Below, in pieces: positions 19,978 through 27,979 of a stretch of 33,293 nucleotides of DNA; position 1 is the stretch's first letter; each line of letters opens with the position of its first letter. The DNA comes from Candidatus Omnitrophota bacterium (GTDB taxonomy: Bacteria > Omnitrophota > Gorgyraeia > Velamenicoccales > Velamenicoccaceae): contig JACRLT010000044.1 in NCBI GenBank assembly GCA_016235185.1, positions 1 through 33,293 of the forward strand. The letters are read 5' to 3'. A program made the translations under genes and the position numbers. Under the pieces are notes generated by a model. That model ran no database searches and was not told the origin of the DNA. It saw nothing but the letters and a program-made list of their open reading frames with translations.

Positions 19978-20421
19978 ATGATGGAGCGCATGAAAAAATA
20001 TTGTTTTTTTGTCATGTCATTGTTTTTTATCGCATGCATCACCCAGTATGTTTTTGCAAATGCTTCTATTGAGAAACATGAGCATAACATGCATCATCAC
20101 GATGAAGCTCAAAGACCTGTTTTGTCGGGAAAAGTCGATGAGAACGGGATAAGGATCGTAGAGGTCAAGGCTTCGAGATATAAATTTGAACCGGACCCTA
20201 TAGTAGTTGATCTCGGAGATAAGGTGCGTTTGCTTATTACAAGCACTGATGTAACTCATGGTTTAGCAATATCGGAATTTAAGGTCAATGTCAGCGTACC
20301 TGCAGGAGAGACACAAATAGTTGAGTTTATTGCAGACAAGGAAGGGTCTTTCCATATGTATTGCAGCGTCTATTGCGGCCCGGGACATGCCCATATGCAC
20401 GGGACTTTAGTCGTACAATGA
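19978..20421 (+). CDS. Exported CuA-type cupredoxin
   Basis: The 147-residue protein has an N-terminal membrane or signal segment (about 8-27), a histidine-rich stretch (HEHNMHHHD) and a cupredoxin domain. The C-terminal C129-x3-C133-x3-H137-x2-M140 with H94 is the full ligand set of a binuclear CuA centre, as in cytochrome oxidase subunit II and nitrous oxide reductase. No oxidase subunit I or NosZ is nearby. Its place after cusA suggests copper trafficking or periplasmic electron transfer; which of these cannot be told. It overlaps the next gene as ATGA. Confidence 0.85.
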   Translation: MMERMKKYCFFVMSLFFIACITQYVFANASIEKHEHNMHHHDEAQRPVLSGKVDENGIRIVEVKASRYKFEPDPIVVDLGDKVRLLITSTDVTHGLAISEFKVNVSVPAGETQIVEFIADKEGSFHMYCSVYCGPGHAHMHGTLVVQ

Positions 20422-21176
20422 AATTGCAATCCCTCCCCATCAAGACCCAATTAATAATCTTTCTGTCTTTATTCGTTCTTTATTTAACTTTTCTCCAGAA
20501 AGACCTTTTATTCCTGTTTAAGACGCTTATTGCCGTAGCCGGTGCTATATCGGCGGAGTCGCTCGCGGTATTCTTTAAGCAAAAAAAATTTGCTTTGACA
20601 GAAAGTTCCGCCATATCGGGGTTGATCATAGGTTTTGTGCTTTCAAGTATTTCTCCTTGGTGGATGTTTTTGCTGGCATCGGTTTTTGCCATTGGTTCAA
20701 AATACGTCTTACGTATTCGAGAAAAACATTTATTTAACCCTGCGGCCTTCGGTATTTTTTTGGTAACAGCGTTGTTGGGCGCTTACACACAGTGGAGAGG
20801 CGCTAATTTATGGTACGTGCTCGTGCCGGCAGGAGCTTATTTTGTTTTAAAGATCAGAAAAATAGAGGTCGTATTAGGATATTTGGCGGTTTTTACGCTT
20901 TTGTCCGGGGTAGAGGCATTTTTCCAAAATACGCCCCTATGGGATGTATTGTTATACCAGAATTACTTTTTTATCTTTGTAATGCTGATAGAGCCTAAAA
21001 CAACTCCCATAACCCGTAAGGGCAAGGTTGTTTTCGGCGTGGCTGCTGCTATTTTGGTTTTTATTCTGACACAATGCCGTGTGAGATTCGAGGCTGAACT
21101 ACTTAGCTTGCTCGCGGCAAATATTTTAGTATACCTTTTGAATAAATATAAGGGGTATTTATGGATCCTGCGATAG
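20418..21176 (+). CDS. NqrB/RnfD-like integral membrane protein
   Basis: The 252-residue, mostly hydrophobic protein has REKHLFNPAAFGIFL, like the NPxAFG motif of the NqrB/RnfD/RnfE family, and about eight or nine membrane segments. The family's known members are subunits of Na+-pumping or Rnf electron-transport complexes, but no other subunit is present here. ATG at 20418 overlaps the cupredoxin stop by 4 nt; longer frames start inside that gene and are less likely. Coupling to the cupredoxin suggests it delivers electrons to, or receives them from, that protein (inference). Confidence 0.75.
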   Translation: MKLQSLPIKTQLIIFLSLFVLYLTFLQKDLLFLFKTLIAVAGAISAESLAVFFKQKKFALTESSAISGLIIGFVLSSISPWWMFLLASVFAIGSKYVLRIREKHLFNPAAFGIFLVTALLGAYTQWRGANLWYVLVPAGAYFVLKIRKIEVVLGYLAVFTLLSGVEAFFQNTPLWDVLLYQNYFFIFVMLIEPKTTPITRKGKVVFGVAAAILVFILTQCRVRFEAELLSLLAANILVYLLNKYKGYLWILR

Positions 21177-22432
21177 TCTCAATTATTATTTTTATTCTTG
21201 CGTATATTTTATTCATTTTTTTGCCTAATAAGAGGACTTTGATCGCTATTTCCGCCAGCATCCTGCTTATTGCGGCAAGAGTCATTTCTTTGAGAGATGT
21301 TTTCTTTGTGATCAATTGGAACGTCATGGGTATTTTTGTAGGCACATTGATCGTGGCCGATATCTTTATGGAGAGCCGTGTGCCTGCTTATGTAGCCGAA
21401 CTGATAGTCAACCGCGCCAAAAATACAGCCTGGTCGATCTTGCTTATTTGTTTGTTGACTGGGTTCATCTCGGCATTTGTCGAGAATGTCGCGACTGTTC
21501 TTATCGTGGCGCCTATCGCGCTGGCCCTGGCAAAAAAATTAGATATAAATCCCATGAAGATGATGATAGCTATCGCTGTTTCGAGCAATCTTCAAGGCAC
21601 AGCCACGCTTATCGGCGACCCGCCAAGTATGCTATTGGCAGGTTTTGCCAAGATGAACTTCGGCGATTTCTTTTTTTATCACGGCCGTCCGAGTATATTT
21701 TTTGCCGTTGAGCTGGGGGCATTGGTATCCTTCGTTGTTTTGTACTTGATCTTTAGACGCCATCGCCAAAAGGTCAGCCTCGTGCCTGTAGAGAAAGTCA
21801 GGTCCTGGTTTCCGACCATCCTTTTGGTTACCCTGATAGTCCTTTTAGCCTTGTCCTCATTTTTCGACACCGGTTTTTCCTATATGGCAGGCATTTTATG
21901 CATGACATTTGGCGTGATATCTATCCTCTGGGAGAAATTTGTCAACAAGGGGTCGATCTTAGAGGGGTTGAAATCCCTGGATTGGGACACGACTTTTTTC
22001 TTAATGGGGATCTTTGTCCTTGTAGGATGTATTACCTTGACGGGCTGGATTGAAACGATCTCCGGTTTCCTTTCCGGGCTTGTTGGCAGCAATATTTTCC
22101 TAGGCTATACCCTTGTAGTCTTTATTTCTGTGTTCCTTTCTGCCTTTATTGATAATGTTCCGTTCCTTGCGGCCATGCTGCCTGTGGCTATTTCCATGGC
22201 AGTCCGGCTAAATATCAATCCATCCCTCTTTTTATTTGGCCTCTTGATTGGAGCGAGCCTTGGTGGTAATATAACCCCTATTGGCGCATCTGCCAATATT
22301 GTGGCGTGCGGCCTTTTGAAAAAAGAAGGATATTCAGTAAGTTTTAAGGATTTTGCAAAAATAGGCCTGCCGTTTACGCTTGTAGCGGTTACGGCAGCGT
22401 ATCTATTTATTTGGTTTGTTTGGTCCAGGTAA
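21161..22432 (+). CDS. Ion transporter superfamily permease (ArsB/NhaD/CitM-like)
   Basis: The 423-residue protein has 10 to 12 membrane segments and the ion-transporter superfamily signatures FVENVATVLIVAPIALALAKKL with SSNLQGTATLIGDPPSMLL in the first half, and FIDNVPFLAAMLPVAISMA with GASLGGNITPIGASANIVACG in the second. Relatives move arsenite, sodium or organic anions; the substrate cannot be told from sequence alone. It overlaps the preceding gene by 16 nt and has AAGGGG before its ATG, so it likely belongs to the copper-region operon. Confidence 0.85.
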   Translation: MDPAIVSIIIFILAYILFIFLPNKRTLIAISASILLIAARVISLRDVFFVINWNVMGIFVGTLIVADIFMESRVPAYVAELIVNRAKNTAWSILLICLLTGFISAFVENVATVLIVAPIALALAKKLDINPMKMMIAIAVSSNLQGTATLIGDPPSMLLAGFAKMNFGDFFFYHGRPSIFFAVELGALVSFVVLYLIFRRHRQKVSLVPVEKVRSWFPTILLVTLIVLLALSSFFDTGFSYMAGILCMTFGVISILWEKFVNKGSILEGLKSLDWDTTFFLMGIFVLVGCITLTGWIETISGFLSGLVGSNIFLGYTLVVFISVFLSAFIDNVPFLAAMLPVAISMAVRLNINPSLFLFGLLIGASLGGNITPIGASANIVACGLLKKEGYSVSFKDFAKIGLPFTLVAVTAAYLFIWFVWSR

Positions 22433-22577
22433 TAAATGTGAGAAAGGGGGGAAGAGCCAGATGTAATAGAAAAGGCACGCATGGCATCATCTTTTTAAAC
22501 ATACTGGGCCGTGGGTAAGCAAAAAATAAAAAAGAAGAAAAGCCCTGATGTATTGTGGCAGATAAAGAAAGGATAAA

Positions 22578-22934
22578 ATGATAAAGAAATTAGGTTTAGT
22601 GTTAGTAGTGCTCGTGGCATTATTTGCGGTTACGGGTTTTGTTTTGGCCCAGGAAGCGGCAAAAACAGAAGCAGCAGCTCCCGTAATGGAAGCAACGGCT
22701 TCGGCAGTAGAAGCGCCGGCAGCAGCGGTTAGTGTGGGCAATAAGGTTTGCCCTGTAACCGGAGAGAAGATCGCGGAACTTGGTAAGGATACGGTTGAAT
22801 ATCAGGGCAAGGTTTATAATATGTGCTGCCCGATGTGTAAAGATAAGTTCTTGGCAGAGCCTGATAAGTATATAGCTATCGTTGATAAGGAGTTGGCTGA
22901 ATCAGCAGCGCCAGCAGTGGAAGAAGCTAAGTAA
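22578..22934 (+). CDS. Exported YHS-domain protein
   Basis: The 118-residue protein has a clear signal peptide (MIKKLGLVLVVLVALFAVTGFVLAQ), an Ala/Glu-rich linker and a YHS domain (NKVCPVTGEKIAELGKDTVEYQGKVYNMCCPMCKDKFLAEPDKYI). Candidate metal ligands are C58 and the C83-C84-x2-C87 group. YHS domains accompany metal-transport proteins and are thought to bind copper or similar ions, fitting the upstream efflux genes. It has an AAAGGAT ribosome site and is followed by a strong terminator. The 145 bp before it hold no recognised gene. Confidence 0.85.
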   Translation: MIKKLGLVLVVLVALFAVTGFVLAQEAAKTEAAAPVMEATASAVEAPAAAVSVGNKVCPVTGEKIAELGKDTVEYQGKVYNMCCPMCKDKFLAEPDKYIAIVDKELAESAAPAVEEAK

Positions 22935-22957
22935 GAAGCCTTAATAAGTTTTTTAGC

Positions 22958-23000
22958 CCCGCCCTTTCTTGAAAGTATTTTAGAAAGGGCGGGGTTTTTT
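22958..23000 (+). terminator. Strong rho-independent terminator
   Basis: CCCCGCCCTTTC (22958-22969) pairs perfectly with GAAAGGGCGGGG (22983-22994) over a 13-nt loop and is followed by six T residues. It ends the copper-region transcript. Confidence 0.95.
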
Positions 23001-23016
23001 GTCGCTTGCTTTAAAA

Positions 23017-23049
23017 ATAGTTGACAAAAAACATCGGGTATCATAATAT
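23017..23049 (+). promoter_or_regulatory. Promoter of the rrf2 operon with IscR type 1-like operator
   Basis: TTGACA (23021-23026) with TAATAT at 17 bp (23044-23049), or CATAAT at 15 bp. The 25 bp at 23017-23041 start ATAGTTGAC and end TCGGGTAT; they match 21 of 25 positions of the E. coli IscR type 1 consensus as I recall it. The site covers the -35 and spacer, so binding would repress, as IscR does on its own operon. Confidence 0.7.
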
Positions 23050-23056
23050 GTATCAC

Positions 23057-23115
23057 CCCGCCAAAAACGGCGGGATGTCACTAAAATGGGCAAGCCTAAA
23101 ATAGATTGGCTTGCC
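23057..23115 (+). promoter_or_regulatory. Two hairpins in the rrf2 5' leader
   Basis: CCCGCC/GGCGGG with a 6-nt loop (23057-23074), then GGCAAGCC (23089-23096) with GGCTTGCC (23108-23115). Both are perfect stems lying between the promoter and the ATG at 23129. They could be an attenuator, an mRNA-stability element or a second protein-binding site. Confidence 0.5.
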
Positions 23116-23128
23116 AGAATGGTGTTCC

Positions 23129-23539
23129 ATGAGAATTACAACGCAGGGTGATTATGCACTAAGGTGTCTTTTGGCAATAGCCCGTAGGAGCGCAAAGGGG
23201 CCTGTGGCCATAAGCCGCATTGCCGAAGAAGATGGCCTGCCTCTGGATTACATAGAGCAGCTACTGATGAAGATGAGGCGAAAGAAACTCATCAAGAGCG
23301 TGCGGGGTGTAAAAGGCGGCTATCTTTTAAGCAAAGATCCAGGTTCTATCACCATCAAGGAAGTGCTCGAGGCGGTTGAGGGCGAGGCGTTCGAGGTGAT
23401 CTGTGACCGCCACCAGCAATTAAAGTCCAAGAGGTGTAAGGCATCCGATTGTTGTAAGCTCAAAAGTATCTGGCTGGGTTTAAAAAAAGAGATAGAAGGG
23501 TATCTGGTGAAAAAGACCATAGGTGCGTTGATAAAATAG
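23129..23539 (+). CDS. iscR: Rrf2/IscR-family Fe-S-sensing regulator
   Basis: The 136-residue protein has the Rrf2 winged helix ([59 protein letters not shown]). Its C-terminal cysteines C92, C103, C108 and C109 could hold a 2Fe-2S cluster, though the spacing differs from E. coli IscR (C92, C98, C104). ATG at 23129 fits the family start; an upstream TTG would add six atypical residues. It is first in a run with Nfu, LarE and a cysteine desulfurase, and an IscR-like site covers its promoter, so autoregulation by cluster status is likely. Confidence 0.85.
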   Translation: MRITTQGDYALRCLLAIARRSAKGPVAISRIAEEDGLPLDYIEQLLMKMRRKKLIKSVRGVKGGYLLSKDPGSITIKEVLEAVEGEAFEVICDRHQQLKSKRCKASDCCKLKSIWLGLKKEIEGYLVKKTIGALIK

Positions 23540-23559
23540 AAGGTAAGCTAGGAGGAAGT

Positions 23560-23787
23560 ATGACGATTAAAGAGAAAGTCGAAGATGCCTTAAAGGAAGT
23601 GCGGCCGATGCTTGAGGCCGACGGCGGCAACGTCGAACTTATCAGTGTAACGGACGACGGTAAGGTGACTTTAAAGTTGACGGGCGCATGCGGTTCATGC
23701 CCAATGTCGCAGATGACCTTGAAGATGGGAGTTGAGCGCATCATAAAGAAGAAAGTCCCGGAGATAAAAGAAGTTGTCGCAGGCTAA
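23560..23787 (+). CDS. nfu: Nfu/NifU C-terminal-type Fe-S scaffold
   Basis: The 75-residue protein is a stand-alone NifU C-terminal domain: [26 protein letters not shown]...[22 protein letters not shown], with the cluster cysteines C44 and C47. Such proteins carry Fe-S clusters to client enzymes. AGGAGG lies before the ATG. It lies 20 nt after the regulator and overlaps larE by 14 nt. Confidence 0.93.
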   Translation: MTIKEKVEDALKEVRPMLEADGGNVELISVTDDGKVTLKLTGACGSCPMSQMTLKMGVERIIKKKVPEIKEVVAG

Positions 23788-24586
23788 ACTTGATACAAAA
23801 CTTCGAAAATTAAAGGCAAGGCTGCGTAGATTAGGTTCTGTTTTGGTAGCTTATTCCGGCGGAGTGGATAGCTCTCTTCTTTTGAAAGTAGCGCTCCAGG
23901 TCCTGGGTGATAACGTCTTGGCTGTTACAGCGCTATCGGAAACTTATCCTGCTGCCGAGCTTGAATGTGCCAGGAACTTGGCGATAAAGCTTAGGGCCAG
24001 GCATAAGGTTATCCGGACTAGAGAGCTAGAAAGTCGTGATTTCGCGCGTAACCCGGTAAACCGCTGCTATTACTGTAAGAAAGAATTGTTCGCTCGCCTC
24101 GGGAGCCTGGCTAAAAAAAATGATCTGCGTTTTGTGGTTGACGGTTCTAATGTCGATGATCTGGTAGATTATAGGCCTGGTGCTCGGGCCAAAGAAGAGT
24201 TCGGCGTTGTGTCTCCTCTGCAGGAAGCCGGATTGACAAAGAAGGATGTGCGTCACCTGTCTAAAAAAATGGGCCTTGGCACGTGGTGCAAGCCGGCGTT
24301 AGCATGTTTGGCTTCGCGAATACCTTATCATTCAAGGATTGATAAAAAAAGGCTCCTTCGTATTGATAAGGCTGAAAACGCGTTGAGAAAAGAATTTTGT
24401 TTCCGTGGGAATTTGCGTGTCAGGGATTATGGCGAAGAGGCACGCATAGAGGCGGATAAAAAAGAAATAAGAAAATTGCTGTGCGTCTCGAAGGTGGAAC
24501 GGCTGTTAAAGCCTTTAGGCTACAAAAAAGTAATTATTGACCCGAAAGGTTACCGCACAGGCAGTATGAATGAGGCCATAAAATAA
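23774..24586 (+). CDS. larE: LarE-like ATP-dependent sulfur transferase
   Basis: The 270-residue protein has a PP-loop ([11 protein letters not shown], 26-36) and [10 protein letters not shown] (C98, C101). C178 in ACLASRIPY is at the place of the sacrificial cysteine (C176) of Lactiplantibacillus LarE; C172 lies just before it. LarE adenylates and sulfurates a pyridine dinucleotide to make the nickel-pincer cofactor of LarA-type racemases. No larA, larB or larC is in the window, and PP-loop relatives do other sulfur transfers. A TTG start overlapping nfu is the best available; no upstream ATG fits. Confidence 0.82.
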   Translation: MSQAKLDTKLRKLKARLRRLGSVLVAYSGGVDSSLLLKVALQVLGDNVLAVTALSETYPAAELECARNLAIKLRARHKVIRTRELESRDFARNPVNRCYYCKKELFARLGSLAKKNDLRFVVDGSNVDDLVDYRPGARAKEEFGVVSPLQEAGLTKKDVRHLSKKMGLGTWCKPALACLASRIPYHSRIDKKRLLRIDKAENALRKEFCFRGNLRVRDYGEEARIEADKKEIRKLLCVSKVERLLKPLGYKKVIIDPKGYRTGSMNEAIK

Positions 24587-25479
24587 TGTTCAATGAATTT
24601 CTATTACATCTAAAACACTATTTTATAGAGATTATTCCGGCGCTTGTGTTGGGGTTTGGCTTGAGCGGTTTGGCGCACGAATTTATCCCTCAAAGCTGGG
24701 TGGACAGGAATCTCGGTAAGACAGGATTAAAACCAATTTTGACCTCGACTTTGGTAGGCGCGATGCTGCCTATCTGTTGTTGGGGTTCATTGCCTGTAGC
24801 TATAGGCCTTTATAAAAAAGGCGCCAAGTTAGGCCCTGTATTGGCATTTTTGGTTGCAACGCCTGCGACATCCATAAGCGCCTTGTTGGTTTCCTATACT
24901 GTTTTAGGTTTGAAATTCACAGTTTTTATCTTTTTTGCTGTTATTGTCATGGGCGTTACCATAGGCCTTGTGGGTAACAGGCTGCATTATGTGCGCAAGA
25001 TAAAAGAAGAAAAAGATATCTGCCCCCACTGCAATGCCATGGCAGGCACATGCGGACACAAGGAAGACCTTTGGTGCAGGGTAAAGTCTGTTTTAAAGTA
25101 TGCTTATATCGATATGCCGAGAGAGATCGGCCGCGAGACTCTTTTGGCGATCGTCCTGGCGGCTTTTGTAGCGGCTTATGTGCCTTTGGGCGCTCTTATT
25201 GAAAGGTATCTTGCTGGCGCCTGGGGTTATGTGTTCAGTTTGGTGTTCGGGTTACTGACCTATGTCTGTTCCACAGCTACGGTACCACTGACAGATGCTT
25301 TCATGAAACAGGGGATGAACGTTGGTGCCGGCATGGTGTTTTTGCTCGCAGGGCCTGTGACCAGCTATGGTACTATTCTTGTATTGCGCAAGGAGTTCGG
25401 TTCCAAAATCCTCTTTATTTATCTTGGGCTCATCAGTATAATATCCATATTATTAGGTATTTTATACGCTAATATTTAG
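24586..25479 (+). CDS. Permease of the ArsP/DUF318 type
   Basis: The 297-residue protein has about eight membrane segments in two related halves, with the conserved permease segments GAMLPICCWGSLPVAIGLYKKGA and TYVCSTATVPLTDAFMKQGMNVGAGMVFLLAGPVTSYGTI. A central loop (about 145-165) has CPHCNAMAGTCGH, a likely metal-binding site. Relatives export methyl-arsenicals or divalent metals (SO_0444-like Cu/Zn exporters). A sulfur- or metal-related transport role fits the neighbours but the substrate is unknown. Its ATG shares a base with the larE stop. Confidence 0.82.
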   Translation: MFNEFLLHLKHYFIEIIPALVLGFGLSGLAHEFIPQSWVDRNLGKTGLKPILTSTLVGAMLPICCWGSLPVAIGLYKKGAKLGPVLAFLVATPATSISALLVSYTVLGLKFTVFIFFAVIVMGVTIGLVGNRLHYVRKIKEEKDICPHCNAMAGTCGHKEDLWCRVKSVLKYAYIDMPREIGRETLLAIVLAAFVAAYVPLGALIERYLAGAWGYVFSLVFGLLTYVCSTATVPLTDAFMKQGMNVGAGMVFLLAGPVTSYGTILVLRKEFGSKILFIYLGLISIISILLGILYANI

Positions 25480-25491
25480 AGAGCAGTTATT

Positions 25492-25532
25492 CGAGGTCCG
25501 ACCTCGGCCCCGAATGTCGAGGTCGGACCTCG
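25492..25532. repeat. Nested palindromic repeat before the desulfurase gene
   Basis: Two 15-bp units, CGAGGTCCGACCTCG (25492-25506) and CGAGGTCGGACCTCG (25518-25532), are exact reverse complements across an 11-bp loop. Each is itself a palindrome of two 7-bp arms around one base. It ends a few bases before the nifS ribosome site (AGAGGTG). It has no T-run, so it is not a classic terminator. Confidence 0.8.
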
Positions 25533-25546
25533 GTAAGAGGTGAGAC

Positions 25547-26707
25547 ATGGAAAGAATATATTTTGATTATGCGGCAACAACGCCTTGCGACCCGTCGGTG
25601 GTTGAGGCGATGAAGCCTTATTTTAGCGAGAAGTTCGGCAATCCTTCCAGCATCCATTATTTCGGCCAGGAGGCAAAAAAGACAATAGAGGATACGCGTT
25701 CTAAGGTCGCATCTTTCTTAGGCGCTCGCGAGGATGAGATCATTTTTACATCCGGCGGCACAGAGTCGGATAATTTCGCCCTTTTTGGTATTCTCTGGGG
25801 CAATACTGTCAGAGGCAACCATGTTGTCACCACGGCAATCGAACATCACGCCATTTTAGAACCGGCTGATTTTCTTGAAAAGCATGGGTTCCAGGTCACA
25901 TACGTCAAGCCGGATGCCAACGGCTCTATTTCTCCCGAAGATATCAAGAACGCTCTTACGGATAAGACCGTCCTTGTTTCGGTAATGCACGCCAATAATG
26001 AAATAGGCACCATACAGCCTATCCGGCAGATCGCCGATATCGCAAAAGAAAAAGGCGTTTATTTTCACACGGATGCTGTACAGACCGTAGGCCATATACC
26101 GGTCAATGTCAATGAGCTGAACGTAGACCTTTTGTCTTTGTCAGCGCATAAATTCTACGGCCCCAAAGGTGTTGGGTGCCTTTACGTGAGAAAAGGCACG
26201 CGTATCCAGCCTTATTTGCGCGGAGGCGGCCAGGAGAGGCACAGGCGCGCATCAACTGAAAACGTCCCGGGTATTGTCGGTTTAGGGAAAGCCATTGATA
26301 TCTGCAGTCAGGAGATGGATGCCGAGGCAAAAGTCCAGGTGCGTTTGCGCGATAAGCTGATAACAGAAATACCAAAACGCATTAAGCGCGTTTATTTAAA
26401 CGGCCATCCGACGCAGAGGCTTCCGAATAATGTAAATTTTTCTATCGAATATATCGAAGGCGAGTCTATGCTGTTGAATTTAGACATGCAGGGTATTGCC
26501 GCGTCCACCGGCTCTGCCTGCACATCAGGCGACCTTGAGCCTTCGCATGTCCTGCTTTCCATAGGCAGGCCACATGAGCTATGCCATGGGTCTATAAGGC
26601 TGACACTCGGCCGTTTCACAAAAGAGGCACAAGTAGACCGCTTCTTGGATGTCTTTCCGAATATCGTTGCGAAGCTGCGTTCAATGTCTCCCCTTTACGA
26701 AGGATAA
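25547..26707 (+). CDS. nifS: NifS/IscS-type cysteine desulfurase
   Basis: The 386-residue PLP enzyme starts MERIYFDYAATTPCDPSVVEAM. The PLP lysine is K202 (SLSAHKFYGPKGVG), TSGGTESDNFAL lies near 68-79, and the persulfide cysteine is C325 (STGSACTSGDLEPSHVL). It takes sulfur from cysteine to feed cluster assembly and thiolation. A hairpin and a good ribosome site precede it. It is followed after 17 nt by birA. BioB, downstream, would need its sulfur. Confidence 0.95.
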   Translation: MERIYFDYAATTPCDPSVVEAMKPYFSEKFGNPSSIHYFGQEAKKTIEDTRSKVASFLGAREDEIIFTSGGTESDNFALFGILWGNTVRGNHVVTTAIEHHAILEPADFLEKHGFQVTYVKPDANGSISPEDIKNALTDKTVLVSVMHANNEIGTIQPIRQIADIAKEKGVYFHTDAVQTVGHIPVNVNELNVDLLSLSAHKFYGPKGVGCLYVRKGTRIQPYLRGGGQERHRRASTENVPGIVGLGKAIDICSQEMDAEAKVQVRLRDKLITEIPKRIKRVYLNGHPTQRLPNNVNFSIEYIEGESMLLNLDMQGIAASTGSACTSGDLEPSHVLLSIGRPHELCHGSIRLTLGRFTKEAQVDRFLDVFPNIVAKLRSMSPLYEG

Positions 26708-26724
26708 GGCTTACCTATTATTCC

Positions 26725-27675
26725 ATGCAAGAGAAGATCCTCGATTTTTTGAAGAAAAAACAGGAATATGTCTCCGGTGACTATATGAGCCAGCGCCTGG
26801 ACATAAGCCGCCAGGCCTTGTGGAAACATATCCAGGAATTAAAGGATGCAGGCTATGATATTGTCGCTGTGCCGCATTTAGGGTACAGGCTTATTTCTTC
26901 TCCTGACAGGCTTTATCCCGCAGAGATCCAGGCGCACCTCCGTACAAAATTTTTGGGGAAAAAGATACATTATTTTGATTGCGTTTCCTCGACGATGAAT
27001 ATGGCCATGGAATTGGGGATGAACGGCGCGCCTGAAGGCGCAATAGTGGTAGCGGAGTCGCAGACAAAAGGCCGGGGCAGGTTAGGCCGCAGCTGGCTGT
27101 CCCCTAAATATAAAGGGATATATGTATCAATAATATTGCGGCCGAAGATATCGCCTCTTGCCGCGCCGCTTTTGACGCTTTTGGCCGGAGTTAGTGTGTG
27201 CGAGGCCATAAAAGATCTTACCGGGATAGACGCCCAGATAAAATGGCCCAATGATATCTTTATCCATAATAAAAAGGTGGGTGGGATACTTACGGAACTC
27301 AACGCAGAAATGGATGTTACCCGTTTCGTAAATATCGGCATAGGATTAAATGTCAATCATGATAAGAAGATAGAGGGCCTGCATGCCACTTCTTTGAAAG
27401 ATCAGAAGAAAGAAGATGTGAGCCGTGTTGGCCTGCTTCAGGAGTTGCTGCACAAGATAGAGGCGAATTACCTGCTTTTCCAGAGCCAGGGAAGCGCGCA
27501 AGTGATCGATAAGTGGCGCCATTACAGCCTGACACTGGGCAAAAGGGTCAGGATAGCATACCAAAAGACGCACCTTGAAGGGGAGGCCATGGATATAGAT
27601 ACCGACGGCGGCCTCCTTATCCGCACGGATTTCGGCACGGTACAAAAAGTCATGGCCGGCGACGTCCTCCATTAA
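26725..27675 (+). CDS. birA: BirA, biotin-protein ligase and biotin operon repressor
   Basis: The 316-residue protein has an N-terminal helix-turn-helix (about 1-58: GDYMSQRLDISRQALWKHIQELKDAGY), a ligase domain with GRGRLGR (116-122) and KWPND (173-177), and the C-terminal SH3-like cap (LGKRVRIAYQKTHLEGEAMDIDTDGGLLIRTD). It is therefore the bifunctional class that attaches biotin to carboxylases and, as biotinyl-AMP complex, represses biotin genes. ATG at 26725 is chosen because longer frames run into nifS. The predicted operator lies before bioB, 1.3 kb downstream. Confidence 0.94.
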   Translation: MQEKILDFLKKKQEYVSGDYMSQRLDISRQALWKHIQELKDAGYDIVAVPHLGYRLISSPDRLYPAEIQAHLRTKFLGKKIHYFDCVSSTMNMAMELGMNGAPEGAIVVAESQTKGRGRLGRSWLSPKYKGIYVSIILRPKISPLAAPLLTLLAGVSVCEAIKDLTGIDAQIKWPNDIFIHNKKVGGILTELNAEMDVTRFVNIGIGLNVNHDKKIEGLHATSLKDQKKEDVSRVGLLQELLHKIEANYLLFQSQGSAQVIDKWRHYSLTLGKRVRIAYQKTHLEGEAMDIDTDGGLLIRTDFGTVQKVMAGDVLH

Positions 27676-27730
27676 AGCGCTGGCGGACTGCTGGTAAATC
27701 ACACCACCAAAAAATACAATCAACGAAGGA

Positions 27731-27776
27731 AACAGTTTCCAATCTGTTCGTGAAACTGTTTCCTATTTGTTCGGGA
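27731..27776. repeat. Left cluster of 23-bp tandem repeats
   Basis: Two units of exactly 23 bp: 27731-27753 (AACAGTTTCCAATCTGTTCG then TGA) and 27754-27776 (AACTGTTTCCTATTTGTTCG then GGA). GGAAACAGTTTCC at 27728-27740 is itself palindromic. The same motif returns at 28901 on the other side of the toxin-antitoxin genes. Confidence 0.75.
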
Positions 27777-27979
27777 AAGTGGGGTAGATAGTTTAGACAC
27801 TATTCGAATCACGGGTGCTCATAGAGCGCGCTTTAAAATTATTCTGTTGGGTGATTTTATACTTTTGCGGCCTAAAACCGCGCCCTTTAGGGCGCGGATG
27901 GTTGTGGCCGCTTCAAGTATTCCGCTGAAGGAACCCCAGGCTTTAGTCCGGGCGGGCTCCATCAAGGCTAAAAATACCC
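27777..27979. other. Gene-free stretch with stacked hairpins, possible TnpB-element right end
   Basis: Between birA and the toxin gene (340 bp) no intact gene is seen. Perfect hairpin CCGCGCCC-TTTA-GGGCGCGG (27878-27897) sits inside an outer GCGGCC/GGCCGC pair (27867-27911). It is followed by CTTCA/TGAAG (27911-27930) and a CCC-GG/CC-GGG stem with a CTTTAGT loop (27935-27952). Such CTTTAG hairpins after a GAAGGAACCCC-like stretch recall the right ends of IS200/IS605 TnpB elements. One frame stays open without a start to a stop at 27993. The identification is tentative. Confidence 0.35.

Noticed and set aside
20361-20417. Longer start for the NqrB/RnfD-like protein
   Set aside because: It would begin inside the conserved CuA region of the cupredoxin gene; the ATGA junction at 20418 is the better start.
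23111-23128. TTG start for the Rrf2 regulator
   Set aside because: It falls within the second leader hairpin and adds residues not seen in the family; [11 protein letters not shown] is the usual start.
26581-26724. Longer start for BirA
   Set aside because: The added 48 residues are the nifS 3' end in another frame; the helix-turn-helix begins after the ATG at 26725.
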